Shown: positions 33,063-42,399, numbered from the stretch's first letter. The stretch: 64,000 nt of DNA from Flavobacterium sp. 5 (GCF_002813295.1 NZ_PHUE01000001.1:682001-746000); one strand, 5' to 3'. Translations and numbers: made by a program. Notes: generated by a model from the letters alone, not told the origin.

Positions 33063-34361
33063 TTACCTTAAATTTTTTGACTGAATCAATTGTACCAAAT
33101 CTTTGGTCAAATTTTTTCTAGAATATTTTTGCAAACCTACACCATAGGATTGTAATTTCTCTTCTAAAAACTGATTATAATATAAAATGATAGTGTTTTT
33201 TAGTTTTTCTTTCTCGGTATAATCAAAAAAAACACCTGTATTGGTTTCTGTAATAATTTCAGCAAAATCAGAATCTTTTGGACCAATAGCGATAATTGGT
33301 CTATTCGAAACCATGTATTCAAATAATTTACCTGGAATAATGCTTTTGGTTTCATCAGAATTGATTTCAATAAGTAATAAAACCTGAGAATTTCTTTGAT
33401 GAGCAATGGCTTCCGAATGAGAGACATATCCCAAATTTTTCAAATACGATTCCAAATTAAACTGCGAGATGGTATCCAATACTTCCTGACTAACTGCGCC
33501 AATTAATTTTAGTTCTAAATGAGCTTTAAAATTTGGAATTTCCTGAATTAATTCAACCAAAGTTTCCCATAAAATAACTGGATTTCGCTCTGACAGAAAA
33601 GAACCAATATGTGCCAAACTAAAATTAGCATCAAGACTTACTTTTTCCACTGGCTCATTATCATAACCATTGGTGATTACAGTTATAGGCCTATTGGTAA
33701 TTGCTTTAAATTCAGTTTTCGTAGTTTTACTAGTTACAATAATCCTATCAGCAGTATTTAAAACACTATATTCTAATGCCTTGTGTTTTCTTTCTGCACT
33801 AGTAGATAATCGTAATGCTTTATGATATCCTATTGTCGTCCATGGGTCGCGAAAATCAGCAAACCAAGTTAATCCTAATTTTTTCTTTAGCCCCATTCCA
33901 ATTAGATGCAAACTATGTGGTGGTCCCGAAGTAATAACAATGTCAATATCATTTTCGACAATGTATTTTTCTAAATAAATAAGGGAAGGTTTTACCCAAA
34001 AAACACGAGCATCTGGTATAAACAAATTACCTCGTATCCACAACAATGTCTTATCTAAAAAAGTTTGTTTCTTCTGATTAGGAATAATACCCGAACTAAT
34101 TTTTTTAGTTTTGTTTTTTGAAAAAACAGAAGCTAATTGATAGGGTTCAAAAATTTTATTTTTTAAAATGATAACATTCTCTGGAACTTCTTTTTCTAAA
34201 TTGGCATCAACAATTGGATAAGTTGGATTTTCTGGAATATATACAATGGGTTCAATATCAAAATCAGGTAAATATTTTGCAAATTTAAGCCAACGTTGAA
34301 CTCCTGGCCCCCCAGCTGGTGGCCAATAATACGTTATAATAAGAATTTTTTTTGAACTCAA
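33063..34361 (-). CDS. Glycosyltransferase, family 4 type
   Basis: The 432-residue protein has a GT-B layout: an N-terminal domain starting KILIITYYWPPAGGPGVQRW, with the GGPG loop typical of GT4, and a C-terminal nucleotide-sugar domain with LAHIGSFLSERNPVILWETL near 250 and IIPGKLFEYMVSNRPIIAIG near 340, which holds the conserved Glu. No membrane helix is seen, so it acts at the cytoplasmic face. Position between the flippase and YfhO-like genes (42 and 52 bases) suggests it adds a sugar to a surface polysaccharide or glycoprotein glycan. Donor and acceptor are unknown. Confidence 0.85.
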   Translation of the reverse strand: MSSKKILIITYYWPPAGGPGVQRWLKFAKYLPDFDIEPIVYIPENPTYPIVDANLEKEVPENVIILKNKIFEPYQLASVFSKNKTKKISSGIIPNQKKQTFLDKTLLWIRGNLFIPDARVFWVKPSLIYLEKYIVENDIDIVITSGPPHSLHLIGMGLKKKLGLTWFADFRDPWTTIGYHKALRLSTSAERKHKALEYSVLNTADRIIVTSKTTKTEFKAITNRPITVITNGYDNEPVEKVSLDANFSLAHIGSFLSERNPVILWETLVELIQEIPNFKAHLELKLIGAVSQEVLDTISQFNLESYLKNLGYVSHSEAIAHQRNSQVLLLIEINSDETKSIIPGKLFEYMVSNRPIIAIGPKDSDFAEIITETNTGVFFDYTEKEKLKNTIILYYNQFLEEKLQSYGVGLQKYSRKNLTKDLVQLIQSKNLR

Positions 34362-34413
34362 AATAGCAAGACATTAGAATTAATACAAAATTTAAGAATA
34401 CTAGTTAATACTC

Positions 34414-36822
34414 TTAAACCCCCTTCTTTCTTTCAACATACAATCCACCTACTAAAAGGAATAACATTCCAATACAACTAACCAATGTAATTGTACCTCC
34501 CGTTTTTACAACTTGAGGATCAAATTTAAACTCAATACTATGTTTTCCTGCTGGAACCAAAATCGCTCTTAAAGCATAATCTGCTCTCATAATTGGGGTT
34601 TCTTTCCCATCAATAATTGCCTTCCATCCTTTTTCATAATACATCTCAGAGAAAACAGCCAAACCTTCTTTTGAATTATTAGAAGTATATTTTAAATTAT
34701 TAGATTGGTATGAATCTAAAGTTATAGCTGCTGTACTATCTTTAGCAAAAGCTTTATTTTTAATAACTTCAAACTCATCTTTATTAATTACTGCAACTTC
34801 TTTAGAATTAAGCTTATCCAAAGCTTTCATTTCTTGATCAGCATTTTTCACCAATTCTACTTTACTCACAAACCACGCATTTCCATTGGCATCTGGGTTG
34901 ATAATTGGAGATTCTTTTCCTTCCTTATCTGTTTGTATCACGTATTTCACGTTCAACATATTAAGGATTTCCATATTATTTTTAGCAATTTGATAATCAA
35001 ATAATTGTTGAATTCGTTTTGGACGAACAGCACTATATCCACCAATAGCTTTATGAAAATAAGATGTTCTTGCCTGCATTAACCCTTGAATATCAAAAAC
35101 TCTGTAATTAGTAGGATCTTCCAAAATCTTTGCATCTGTAGGAGTTTCTTGAAAAGGAACTTCAACATCTCTAGCATTTACAAAATCTTTGTTTGATACA
35201 TAATTTTTATCAACAAAGAACAAATCGGAAACCATAAATAAACCAACCAAAATGATAGCCGTGTTTTGAGCTATTTTATTTTTAATAAATAACCATAAAG
35301 TACCCACTGCAATTATGATAAAAAATCCTGAACGCAATAAATCAGCACTATATAATGACTTTCTATCAGCTTTTAAAGCATCCACAAAACTAGGCCCATA
35401 ATTTTGAAGAAAATAACTATCATTTGCAGTTGAAAAACTGAACAAACTTTTAGATAAAAACAATACCAAAACAAGTCCAAAACCAACAGCTCCAGATTGT
35501 AATAATGGTTTTAATTGTTTTTCTTTTTCTAATTTAAAGAAAGATTGTAAACCCATAATAGCTAATACAGGAAAACACAATTCCAAAATAACCTGAATAG
35601 ACGAAACTGCTCTAAACTTATTATACATAGGAATATAATCGATACAAAAATCTGTCAATAAAGGAAAGTTTTTTCCCCACGAAAGAATTAATGACAGGAA
35701 TGCTCCTCCTATGAAAGCATATTTAATTTTTCTTTCATCAGTAAATAAAGCCAAAATACCTAAAAAGAAAACTACTGCTCCTATATAAGCTGGTGCAGAT
35801 ACGATCGGTTGATCCCCCCAATAGGTAGGCATACTGGAAACAAAATTTGTGGCTTGATCTTCAGGAACTCCTTGCGAAATCATGAACTCAAACATACTAC
35901 TATCCGTTCCTACTTTTTCATTGTTAGAACCTCCAAATAATCTAGGAGCAATCAAATTAAAACTTTCGGCAATCCCATAACTGTATTCGGTAATATAATC
36001 ATAAGTCATTGCTGAATCAGTTGTACTTTTTGACCCATCAGGATTAAAACTTAAATCACTTTTTCCACGAATACTAAAATTTGCATATTCAGTTGTCGCC
36101 AATAAATTACCTGCATTAGAACCAATAGCAAATATTCCCGCTATAAAAAGTGTTCCTATAGAAATTAAGAGTGATTTATACTCTTTAGATTTGATTCCTT
36201 CATAAATAAAATAACTCAAAAAAATCAATAACAATATCAATAAATAAAAGGTCATTTGAAAGTGATTTGCATTCAGTTCTAATGCTCCTGCAAACATTAC
36301 AAGCAAACCTCCCCAAATATATTTCCTCTGAAAAACCATTACAAAACCCGCTACAACCATTGGCATATAAGCAATGGCATGAGCCTTAGCATTATGCCCT
36401 ACTCCAAGTATAATAATTAAATAAGTTGAAAAACCAAAAGCGATTGCTCCAAAAAAGGCTTTTAATGGATCCGCTTTTAAAACTAGCATTAAGATATAGA
36501 AACTCAAAAAGTATAAAAACAAGTAATCAGCTGGACGAGGTAAAAAACGTAATATATCGTCAATTGCCCCTACATAATCATGAGGATATTTAGCACCTAA
36601 TTGATAGGTAGGCATTCCTCCAAAAGCTGAGTTTGTCCAATACGGTTCCGCATGATAGGTCGCTCTAAAATCATTTTGCTCTTTGGCCATACCCGTATAT
36701 TGGGCAATATCTGATTGAAAAATTTGTTTTCCTTGTAAAACTGGAAAAAAATAAAGAGTAGAAACGAGAACAAAACCAAGAATGGCAATTGCGTGCGGAA
36801 AGAACTTTTGAAGTTGCTTCAT
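34414..36822 (-). CDS. YfhO-family membrane protein
   Basis: The 802-residue protein has about 12-13 membrane helices in its first 530 residues, a soluble region of about 220 residues (VEVPFQETPTDAKILEDPTN to HSIEFKFDP) and a last helix near 775-795. This is the YfhO family (Pfam YfhO, bacterial membrane protein), which includes Gram-positive proteins that help glycosylate lipoteichoic acid using undecaprenyl-linked sugars. In Bacteroidota the substrate is not known. The GT4 and flippase genes downstream fit such a lipid-linked sugar role. Its own promoter match lies 43 bases upstream. Confidence 0.85.
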   Translation of the reverse strand: MKQLQKFFPHAIAILGFVLVSTLYFFPVLQGKQIFQSDIAQYTGMAKEQNDFRATYHAEPYWTNSAFGGMPTYQLGAKYPHDYVGAIDDILRFLPRPADYLFLYFLSFYILMLVLKADPLKAFFGAIAFGFSTYLIIILGVGHNAKAHAIAYMPMVVAGFVMVFQRKYIWGGLLVMFAGALELNANHFQMTFYLLILLLIFLSYFIYEGIKSKEYKSLLISIGTLFIAGIFAIGSNAGNLLATTEYANFSIRGKSDLSFNPDGSKSTTDSAMTYDYITEYSYGIAESFNLIAPRLFGGSNNEKVGTDSSMFEFMISQGVPEDQATNFVSSMPTYWGDQPIVSAPAYIGAVVFFLGILALFTDERKIKYAFIGGAFLSLILSWGKNFPLLTDFCIDYIPMYNKFRAVSSIQVILELCFPVLAIMGLQSFFKLEKEKQLKPLLQSGAVGFGLVLVLFLSKSLFSFSTANDSYFLQNYGPSFVDALKADRKSLYSADLLRSGFFIIIAVGTLWLFIKNKIAQNTAIILVGLFMVSDLFFVDKNYVSNKDFVNARDVEVPFQETPTDAKILEDPTNYRVFDIQGLMQARTSYFHKAIGGYSAVRPKRIQQLFDYQIAKNNMEILNMLNVKYVIQTDKEGKESPIINPDANGNAWFVSKVELVKNADQEMKALDKLNSKEVAVINKDEFEVIKNKAFAKDSTAAITLDSYQSNNLKYTSNNSKEGLAVFSEMYYEKGWKAIIDGKETPIMRADYALRAILVPAGKHSIEFKFDPQVVKTGGTITLVSCIGMLFLLVGGLYVERKKGV

Positions 36823-36864
36823 TATTTATTATTAAAATATTGGTTTTATTAAGAGTTTTAAACT

Positions 36865-36872
36865 CAAATATA
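36865..36872 (-). promoter_or_regulatory. -7 element for the YfhO operon
   Basis: CAAATATA on the plus strand is TATATTTG on the minus strand, 42 bases upstream of the start at 36822. Confidence 0.5.
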
Positions 36873-36958
36873 CAAGATTGGTTTTGATTTTTATTATCAA
36901 TCAATTATTTCCCTACACAAAAACAAAATAAATTTAGAATTTGTATAGAAAAGCATAA

Positions 36959-37249
36959 TTAATCAATTTCTTCATAATCGACATAATCTCCGACTTTTTT
37001 GGTTTCGCGAGGATTTTTACTATTGGCTGTATCGATTATAACTTCATCATTACTAGACGTTTTTCGCCAGGAAGATTGCTGTTGATATTGTTGTTGCTGT
37101 TGCTGAAAATTTTGTCCCGCTTTTTCTACTACCTTTTTTACTACTAAAGGTAAAAACAATCGAGCCAAAAATTTAAAAATATAATAGAATGCCATCATAT
37201 AAAATAGCATTTCTATAAAACCCGAAAAAGAGGCTGTTTGCATAATCAA
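36959..37249 (-). CDS. DUF4834-family small membrane protein
   Basis: The 96-residue protein has one N-terminal membrane segment (residues 10-35, IEMLFYMMAFYYIFKFLARLFLPLVV), then a basic stretch, a glutamine-rich linker (about 47-58) and a polar C-terminus ending KKVGDYVDYEEID. This matches the DUF4834 pattern I know from flavobacteria; the function is unknown. A second ATG at codon 3 (37243) is an equally good start, since the promoter element at 37262-37269 is very close. It is the gene before the YfhO operon, with a 136-base gap that has its own promoter. Confidence 0.75.
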   Translation of the reverse strand: MIMQTASFSGFIEMLFYMMAFYYIFKFLARLFLPLVVKKVVEKAGQNFQQQQQQYQQQSSWRKTSSNDEVIIDTANSKNPRETKKVGDYVDYEEID

Positions 37250-37261
37250 ATAATTTTAGTG

Positions 37262-37269
37262 CAAAATTA
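37262..37269 (-). promoter_or_regulatory. -7 element for the DUF4834 gene
   Basis: CAAAATTA preceded by G on the plus strand reads TAATTTTGC on the minus strand, a full TAnnTTTGC match. It lies only 13 bases from the start at 37249, so the leader is very short. Confidence 0.55.
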
Positions 37270-37599
37270 ATAAATCAATATTGAAACTTCGGAGCAATTT
37301 AAAAATATCATTCTTAAAGAAATGATAAAAAAAGACCAAAATACCCAAAAACAGTAAAAAGCACAGCAATAACACTTCTAAAAAACTTTTTCAGACAAAC
37401 ACAAAAAACACTATACAACTTAAAAACAGTTTTAGCGCATCTTTTTTTTAACAAAAACACCAAAATCACGACATAATTTCACATCAAAAACCAATTTTAA
37501 ATTTCAAAAAGTAAAATTAAAATCATAACAAATTGATACTCAAAACCTAATAAAACCCTAATTCTTAAAATTGCATTAGTTTTTATGGATTATAAACAG
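37270..37599. other. AT-rich intergenic region upstream of the DEAD-box gene
   Basis: About 330 bases with no supported ORF or hairpin. It holds the upstream control region of the DEAD-box gene and of the divergent DUF4834 gene. A-rich blocks (AAAAACAC/AAAACAC words) recur. Confidence 0.4.
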
Positions 37600-37608
37600 T
37601 AATTTTGC
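37600..37608 (+). promoter_or_regulatory. -7 element for the DEAD-box helicase gene
   Basis: TAATTTTGC is a full TAnnTTTGC match, 20 bases before the ATG at 37629. It overlaps an in-frame TTG at 37605 that therefore cannot be the start. Confidence 0.65.
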
Positions 37609-37628
37609 ACCCTATTTTAAAAATATAT

Positions 37629-39560
37629 ATGAATAAATTTGAACAATTAGGATTGAGTGAATCGTTACTGAAGGCGATTTTAGATCTAGGATTTGAGAAT
37701 CCGACCGAAGTACAGGAGAAAGCGATTCCCCTATTATTGGAAAAAGACACAGATTTAGTTGCGTTGGCTCAGACAGGGACAGGGAAAACGGCAGCATTTG
37801 GTTTTCCAGTTATTCAGAAAATTGATGCCAACAACAGAAATACACAGGCATTGATTTTATCTCCAACACGTGAGTTGTGTTTACAGATTACCAACGAACT
37901 TAAAAACTACTCTAAATACGAAAAAGGTATTAATGTGGTAGCAGTTTACGGCGGGGCTAGCATTACAGAACAAGCGAGAGACATTAAAAGAGGCGCACAA
38001 ATTATAGTAGCGACTCCAGGTAGAATGCAAGATATGATTAACAGAGGATTGGTAAATATTTCTCAAATTAACTATTGCATCCTTGACGAAGCAGACGAAA
38101 TGTTGAACATGGGATTCTACGAAGATATCGTAAACATCCTTTCAACTACACCTGACGAGAAAAGCACATGGTTGTTTTCTGCAACTATGCCTGCTGAAGT
38201 GGCGAGAATTGGAAAACAATTCATGACTGACCCTATTGAAATTACAGTTGGCGCAAAAAATTCAGGCTCAGCTACAGTATCTCACGAATTTTACTTAGTA
38301 AATGCTCGTGATCGTTACGAAGCTTTGAAAAGATTGGCAGATGCTAATCCAGACATTTTCTCTGTAGTTTTCTGTAGAACAAAACGTGACACACAAGCTG
38401 TTGCCGAGAAATTAATCGAAGATGGATACAGCGCTGCTGCATTGCACGGAGATTTATCTCAAGCACAGCGTGATGGTGTAATGAAATCTTTTAGAGGAAG
38501 ACAAATTCAAATGCTTGTTGCTACAGATGTTGCAGCTCGTGGAATTGACGTTGATAATGTAACTCACGTAGTAAATTATCAATTACCTGACGAAATCGAA
38601 ACTTACAATCACCGTTCTGGACGTACAGGTCGTGCTGGTAAATTAGGAACTTCTATCGTAATTGTAACTAAAAGTGAATTACGCAAGATTTCTTCTATCG
38701 AAAGAATCATCAAACAAAAATTCGAAGAAAAAACAATCCCTTCTGGAATTGAAATCTGCGAAATTCAATTACTACACTTAGCTACTAAGATTAAGGATAC
38801 TGAAGTTGATCACGAAATTGACAACTACTTACCAGCTATCAACAACGTTCTTGAAGAATTATCTAAAGAAGAATTGATTAAGAAAATGGTATCAGTAGAA
38901 TTTAACCGTTTTATTGCTTACTACAAGAAAAACAGAGATATCTCTAATCAATCTTCAGGTTCTGAAAGACGTGAGCGTGACGATAGAGATGGCGCTCCAA
39001 GAGAAAACAATAATGGTGGTGCAACTAGATACTTTGTAAACATTGGATCTAGAGACAACTTCGATTGGATGTCATTAAAAGACTACTTGAAAGAAACATT
39101 AGACTTAGGTCGTGATGACGTATTCAAAGTGGATGTAAAAGAAGGATTCTCTTTCTTTAACACTGACCCAGAACATACAGATAAAGTAATGGAAATATTG
39201 AACAACGTACAATTAGAAGGACGTCGTATCAATGTAGAAATTTCTAAAAATGATGGTGGCGGAAGACGTGATCACAACGGAAGAAGCTCTGGAGGTTTTG
39301 GTGGCGGAAGAAGTTCAGCTCCTAGAAGAGAAGGAAGTTTTGCTCCAAGACGTGAAGGTTCTGGTGGTGGATTTAGAAGCGATAGAAATTCTGCTCCTAG
39401 AGAAGGTGGTTTTGGACCAAGAAGTTCATCTGCTCCAAGAAGAGAAGGTGGTTTTTCATCAGACAGAGCTCCAAGAGAAGGTGGTTCTTCAGAAAGAGCA
39501 CCAAGACGTTCTGAAAGTTTTGGTGATTCATCAAGACCAAGAAGACCAAGAAGAGACTAA
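37629..39560 (+). CDS. DEAD-box RNA helicase with DbpA-type RNA-binding domain and RGG-like tail
   Basis: From the ATG at 37629 the protein has 643 residues. The helicase core has Q-motif elements near 24-29, AQTGTGKT (47-54), PTRELCLQ (79-86), DEAD (153-156), SAT (184-186), ATDVAARGID and HRSGRTGRAG in the second domain. A DbpA-type RNA-binding domain follows (about 460-545, YFVNIGSRDNFDWMSLKDYL), then a Gly/Arg/Ser/Pro tail of nearly 100 residues with APRREG-like repeats. Such helicases (CsdA/DeaD type) remodel ribosome precursors and mRNAs, often in the cold. Codon use in the core is unusually rich in optimal codons, suggesting high expression. Confidence 0.94.
   Translation: MNKFEQLGLSESLLKAILDLGFENPTEVQEKAIPLLLEKDTDLVALAQTGTGKTAAFGFPVIQKIDANNRNTQALILSPTRELCLQITNELKNYSKYEKGINVVAVYGGASITEQARDIKRGAQIIVATPGRMQDMINRGLVNISQINYCILDEADEMLNMGFYEDIVNILSTTPDEKSTWLFSATMPAEVARIGKQFMTDPIEITVGAKNSGSATVSHEFYLVNARDRYEALKRLADANPDIFSVVFCRTKRDTQAVAEKLIEDGYSAAALHGDLSQAQRDGVMKSFRGRQIQMLVATDVAARGIDVDNVTHVVNYQLPDEIETYNHRSGRTGRAGKLGTSIVIVTKSELRKISSIERIIKQKFEEKTIPSGIEICEIQLLHLATKIKDTEVDHEIDNYLPAINNVLEELSKEELIKKMVSVEFNRFIAYYKKNRDISNQSSGSERRERDDRDGAPRENNNGGATRYFVNIGSRDNFDWMSLKDYLKETLDLGRDDVFKVDVKEGFSFFNTDPEHTDKVMEILNNVQLEGRRINVEISKNDGGGRRDHNGRSSGGFGGGRSSAPRREGSFAPRREGSGGGFRSDRNSAPREGGFGPRSSSAPRREGGFSSDRAPREGGSSERAPRRSESFGDSSRPRRPRRD
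39280..39555 (+). repeat. Coding repeat in the helicase tail
   Basis: Imperfect tandem units encoding APRREG, APREGG or APRR-S steps with GG(F/S)-rich spacers repeat about six times at DNA level (for example GCTCCTAGAAGAGAAGG and GCTCCAAGAAGAGAAGG). This is a likely site of length change between strains. Confidence 0.6.
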
Positions 39561-39583
39561 TACAATTTTGTATTTTCTATATA

Positions 39584-39616
39584 AAATCTCCCGAAAATAT
39601 TCGGGAGATTTTTTTT
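39584..39616 (+). terminator. Terminator after the helicase gene
   Basis: AAATCTCCCGAA and TTCGGGAGATTT arms with a short AT loop and eight T residues. Confidence 0.88.
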
Positions 39617-39909
39617 ACATTACATCTACATTATCAAAACAACACATATACATTCATTTAATTCAATACACTTAATCCTCTGTATTTATATGACTAAAAA
39701 CATTCTCTTTTTTTATAAGCCATTAAACTATTTCAAAGTCATAAAGTCCAAATAGCAATAACATTAAACTATGAAATTCAAAGATTTTAAGTAATATATT
39801 CTAATAAAAATGTTATAAAAAATCACATATTGTTAATTTTCTTATAATTATAATCGAACAACAAAATATTTAATGTCGTTTTACTACTTTTAAACCTTTA
39901 AATCAGTTT

Positions 39910-40677
39910 ATGAAATATATTATACTTTTTTTATTCTTTGTTGCCTCTCTAAATTCAGTTGCTCAAACTACTGAAATCCCACAAAAAATATCTGGCACCA
40001 TAATCAGTGATAATACTGGTACTCCTTTAGCCAATGTTAACATCATCAATATCAATCAAGTTACAGGTACAACAACAGACAATAAAGGTCATTTTGAACT
40101 AGCAGTAACCCAAAGTGATACTCTACACATCACCCTTCTTGGCTTTGAATCTTTACGCGTTCGTGTAACTAATGACTGGATTAAAAACAAAACAACCATA
40201 ATACAACTTACTCAAAAAGCAATTCCATTAAACGAAGTAGTCATCAGTCCATACTACCTAACAGGCTATCTTGAAATTGATGCCAAATTAATCCCTATAA
40301 AAGAAGATCTTCGTTATAATATTTCAGGTTTAGGCCTAGGATACGAAGCAGGACAATATGCTCCCGAAGCTTTTGGAAAAGTATTAGGATCCATCTTCAA
40401 TCCTGCAGATATGCTCTATAATGTTTTCGGAAAAAGACCCCAACAACTCAAAAAACTCCGAGAAATGCGAAAGGATGATACTGTACGGAAACTATTAGAA
40501 ACAAAGTATGACCGAGAAACAATCTCACTACTTTTAGGAGTTACACAAGATGAAATTGCCGAAATATTAACCCGTTGCAGTTACTCAGATGCTTTCATAA
40601 AATCCGCCAATGACCTCCAAATAATGGACGCAATTAGTGGTTGTTATGAACAATACAAAATATTAAAGAAAAAGTAA
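39910..40677 (+). CDS. Secreted protein with carboxypeptidase-D-like regulatory domain
   Basis: The 255-residue protein has a signal peptide (1-19, ending NSVAQ) and a CarboxypepD_reg-like beta-sandwich (about 25-110: ISGTIISDNTGTPLANVNII through ITLLGFESLRVRV). This is the same fold found at the N-terminus of SusC proteins, but no plug or barrel follows. The second half (about 120-255) is alpha-helical, with VLGSIFNPADMLYNVFGKRP and a C-terminal ILTRCSYSDAFIKSANDLQIMD block that I cannot assign. It is probably periplasmic or surface-associated, function unknown. It stands alone; the -7 region is only a near match (TACTTTTA at 39885). Confidence 0.7.
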   Translation: MKYIILFLFFVASLNSVAQTTEIPQKISGTIISDNTGTPLANVNIININQVTGTTTDNKGHFELAVTQSDTLHITLLGFESLRVRVTNDWIKNKTTIIQLTQKAIPLNEVVISPYYLTGYLEIDAKLIPIKEDLRYNISGLGLGYEAGQYAPEAFGKVLGSIFNPADMLYNVFGKRPQQLKKLREMRKDDTVRKLLETKYDRETISLLLGVTQDEIAEILTRCSYSDAFIKSANDLQIMDAISGCYEQYKILKKK

Positions 40678-40724
40678 AAACACTACCCATATCAAATAAC
40701 TTTTAGCAATCCAAAAAAGTATTT

Positions 40725-40838
40725 GGGCGTGCCACCATATAAAAAGGAGCCAACTCAACATGGCAGTGAGTCGGCTCCTTTTTTTATGCTGTCGTGCTGT
40801 CCGCGTTACAAGGTAACTTGCTTCCATCACTCACGCGG
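40725..40838 (+). repeat. GC-richer structured intergenic element with terminator stem
   Basis: The element starts GGGCGTGCC (40725-40733), then a stem GGAGCCAACTC/GAGTCGGCTCC (one mismatch, 40746-40778) with a T run, then GTCGTGCTGTCCGCG (40791-40805), an inner stem GTTAC/GTAAC (40805-40817), CATCACTCACGCGG (40825-40838) and an outer stem CCGCG/CGCGG. The conserved words fit a non-coding repeat I recall in many Bacteroidota genomes (GGGCGTnCC, GTCGGGCTnTCCGC, CATCCCTCACGC), here in a diverged copy. It has no ORF and differs clearly in base composition from its surroundings. It also serves as terminator for the gene at 39910. Confidence 0.65.
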
Positions 40839-40908
40839 TTGCAAATCAAGACCTTTTTGATTATAAACAAACTGTCTTTAAGTTAGTTCGTTACTCGTGA
40901 CTATTCAT

Positions 40909-41583
40909 TTACCAATCACATTCAGTTTGTGTTTCAACATTCCAAAATATTCCTGTACTAAATTCGCTAATTACAAAATCATATATTCCTTTTGCAGATT
41001 CTTCAGGAGAAAGTCTTCCTTGAGTACTATTATTTTTCGCAATTGTAGTCCTTACCCAACCAGGATGAAGTGATGCTACTTTTATGTTACCAAAAAGTCT
41101 ATTCGAAAGAATTTTTGAATACATATTTAATGCCGTTTTAGACATTCTATAAGCTGTAGAATCTGTTCGTTCACATAATTCAATTGATCCCATTTTGGAA
41201 GAAACATTTATTATTTTTCCCTCTTCATTTATATTTTCGATTAGTGATTCAGTCAAAAAAGTAGTTCCAGTTACATTAACATCAAAAGTCTGTTTAAAGG
41301 TTATTTTATCTGGATTCATAAAATCCAAATCTGGGCCAATTCCTGCATTATTTATTAAAACATCTATTTTCTTTCCTTTTTGACTCAATTCTCGAGTAAA
41401 CAATTCAATGCTCTTAAATTCTGATAAATCCAATTGTAAAATTTCAAAATTATCATTTTCTATTCCATCAATTTTACCTGATCTGGAAGTTCCAATAACT
41501 TTATATCCATTTTCTAAAAATTCATTAGCCAAAGCAAATCCAATACCTTTGCTCACTCCTGTAATTAAAACAGTTTTATTCAT
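40909..41583 (-). CDS. Short-chain dehydrogenase/reductase (SDR)
   Basis: This 224-residue protein has a Rossmann fold with the cofactor motif TGVSKGIG (residues 8-15), the NNAGIG motif (about 77-82), the catalytic Ser in INVSSKMGS (near 127) and YRMSK with catalytic Tyr and Lys (near 145-149). The family acts on alcohols, ketones or sugars with NAD(P)H; the substrate cannot be read here. The C-terminus is short for the family (STGIFWNVETQTECDW). It stands alone between the structured element and the trmH gene. Confidence 0.9.
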   Translation of the reverse strand: MNKTVLITGVSKGIGFALANEFLENGYKVIGTSRSGKIDGIENDNFEILQLDLSEFKSIELFTRELSQKGKKIDVLINNAGIGPDLDFMNPDKITFKQTFDVNVTGTTFLTESLIENINEEGKIINVSSKMGSIELCERTDSTAYRMSKTALNMYSKILSNRLFGNIKVASLHPGWVRTTIAKNNSTQGRLSPEESAKGIYDFVISEFSTGIFWNVETQTECDW

Positions 41584-41647
41584 ATCTTACTAACTTTATT
41601 ATCATACTCGTTCACAATGATGACTAATATAACACTAATCCCCTAAA

Positions 41648-42301
41648 TCAAACATCAAAATATCTTGCTTCTATTCTCTTAATATCCTTAATAGACTTCT
41701 TAGCCCAATCCAATCGTTTCTCTAAAATTTCATCCTCGGTCAATTGCCAATTGATTTCTGAATTACGTAAACGATTTGTTAGATTCTGAATAATAATCGC
41801 AGCCGAAACTGAAATATTCAAACTCTCAGTAAAACCCACCATCGGAATTTTAAGAAAACCATCTGCCTTCTTAATAATTTCTTCGGACAATCCATCTCTT
41901 TCTGTTCCAAAAAATAATGCACTTGGCTTCGAAATATCAAAATCCTCCAACAAACAATCATTCTCGTGTGGCGTCGTGGCAATAATTTGATACCCTTTAT
42001 TTTTCAAAGTATCTACACAATTGGTAACGCTATCATAAGTATTAATATCCACCCATTTTTGTGCACCCATCGCAATTTCTTTATCAATACGTTTTCCATA
42101 CCGTTCTTCAATTACATGCAATTCCTGGATTCCAAAAACCTCACAACTACGCATCACAGCACTAGCATTATGCATTTGAAAAACATCTTCAACTGCAATT
42201 GTAAAATGCTTGGTACGAGTTTCAAGAACACTTAAGAATCTTTCTTTTCGATTATCAGTTAATATATTTTCAAGAAATTCCAGGTAATCCAAATCAATCA
42301 T
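41648..42301 (-). CDS. trmH: tRNA/rRNA 2'-O-methyltransferase, TrmH (SpoU) family
   Basis: The 217-residue protein is a SPOUT methyltransferase. Motif 1 reads FTIAVEDVFQMHNASAVMRS (N and R contact the target ribose), motif 2 SALFFGTERDGLSEEI, motif 3 MVGFTESLNISVSAAIII, the trefoil-knot SAM site. A C-terminal extension of about 45 residues (WQLTEDEILEKRLDWAKKSI) is typical of TrmH, which methylates G18 of tRNA. The other possibility is a related rRNA enzyme of the same family, but the C-terminal extension favours TrmH. It is transcribed divergently from the sirtuin gene. Confidence 0.88.
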   Translation of the reverse strand: MIDLDYLEFLENILTDNRKERFLSVLETRTKHFTIAVEDVFQMHNASAVMRSCEVFGIQELHVIEERYGKRIDKEIAMGAQKWVDINTYDSVTNCVDTLKNKGYQIIATTPHENDCLLEDFDISKPSALFFGTERDGLSEEIIKKADGFLKIPMVGFTESLNISVSAAIIIQNLTNRLRNSEINWQLTEDEILEKRLDWAKKSIKDIKRIEARYFDV

Positions 42302-42399
42302 TGTGTTATCTTTTTTTTGCTAAAATACTAAAAAAGACTAGTTTTATCGTATAATCATTTTCATTACAAAATAACCAAACCCAAAGACTAAAACCCATC

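Noticed and set aside
37605..37628. TTG start for the DEAD-box helicase
   Set aside because: It lies in the -7 element; ATG at 37629 gives the usual MNKFEQLGL start.
39250..39675. 141-residue plus-strand ORF rich in Val/Leu/Glu
   Set aside because: It is the second frame of the repetitive RGG-like tail of the helicase gene and continues past its terminator.
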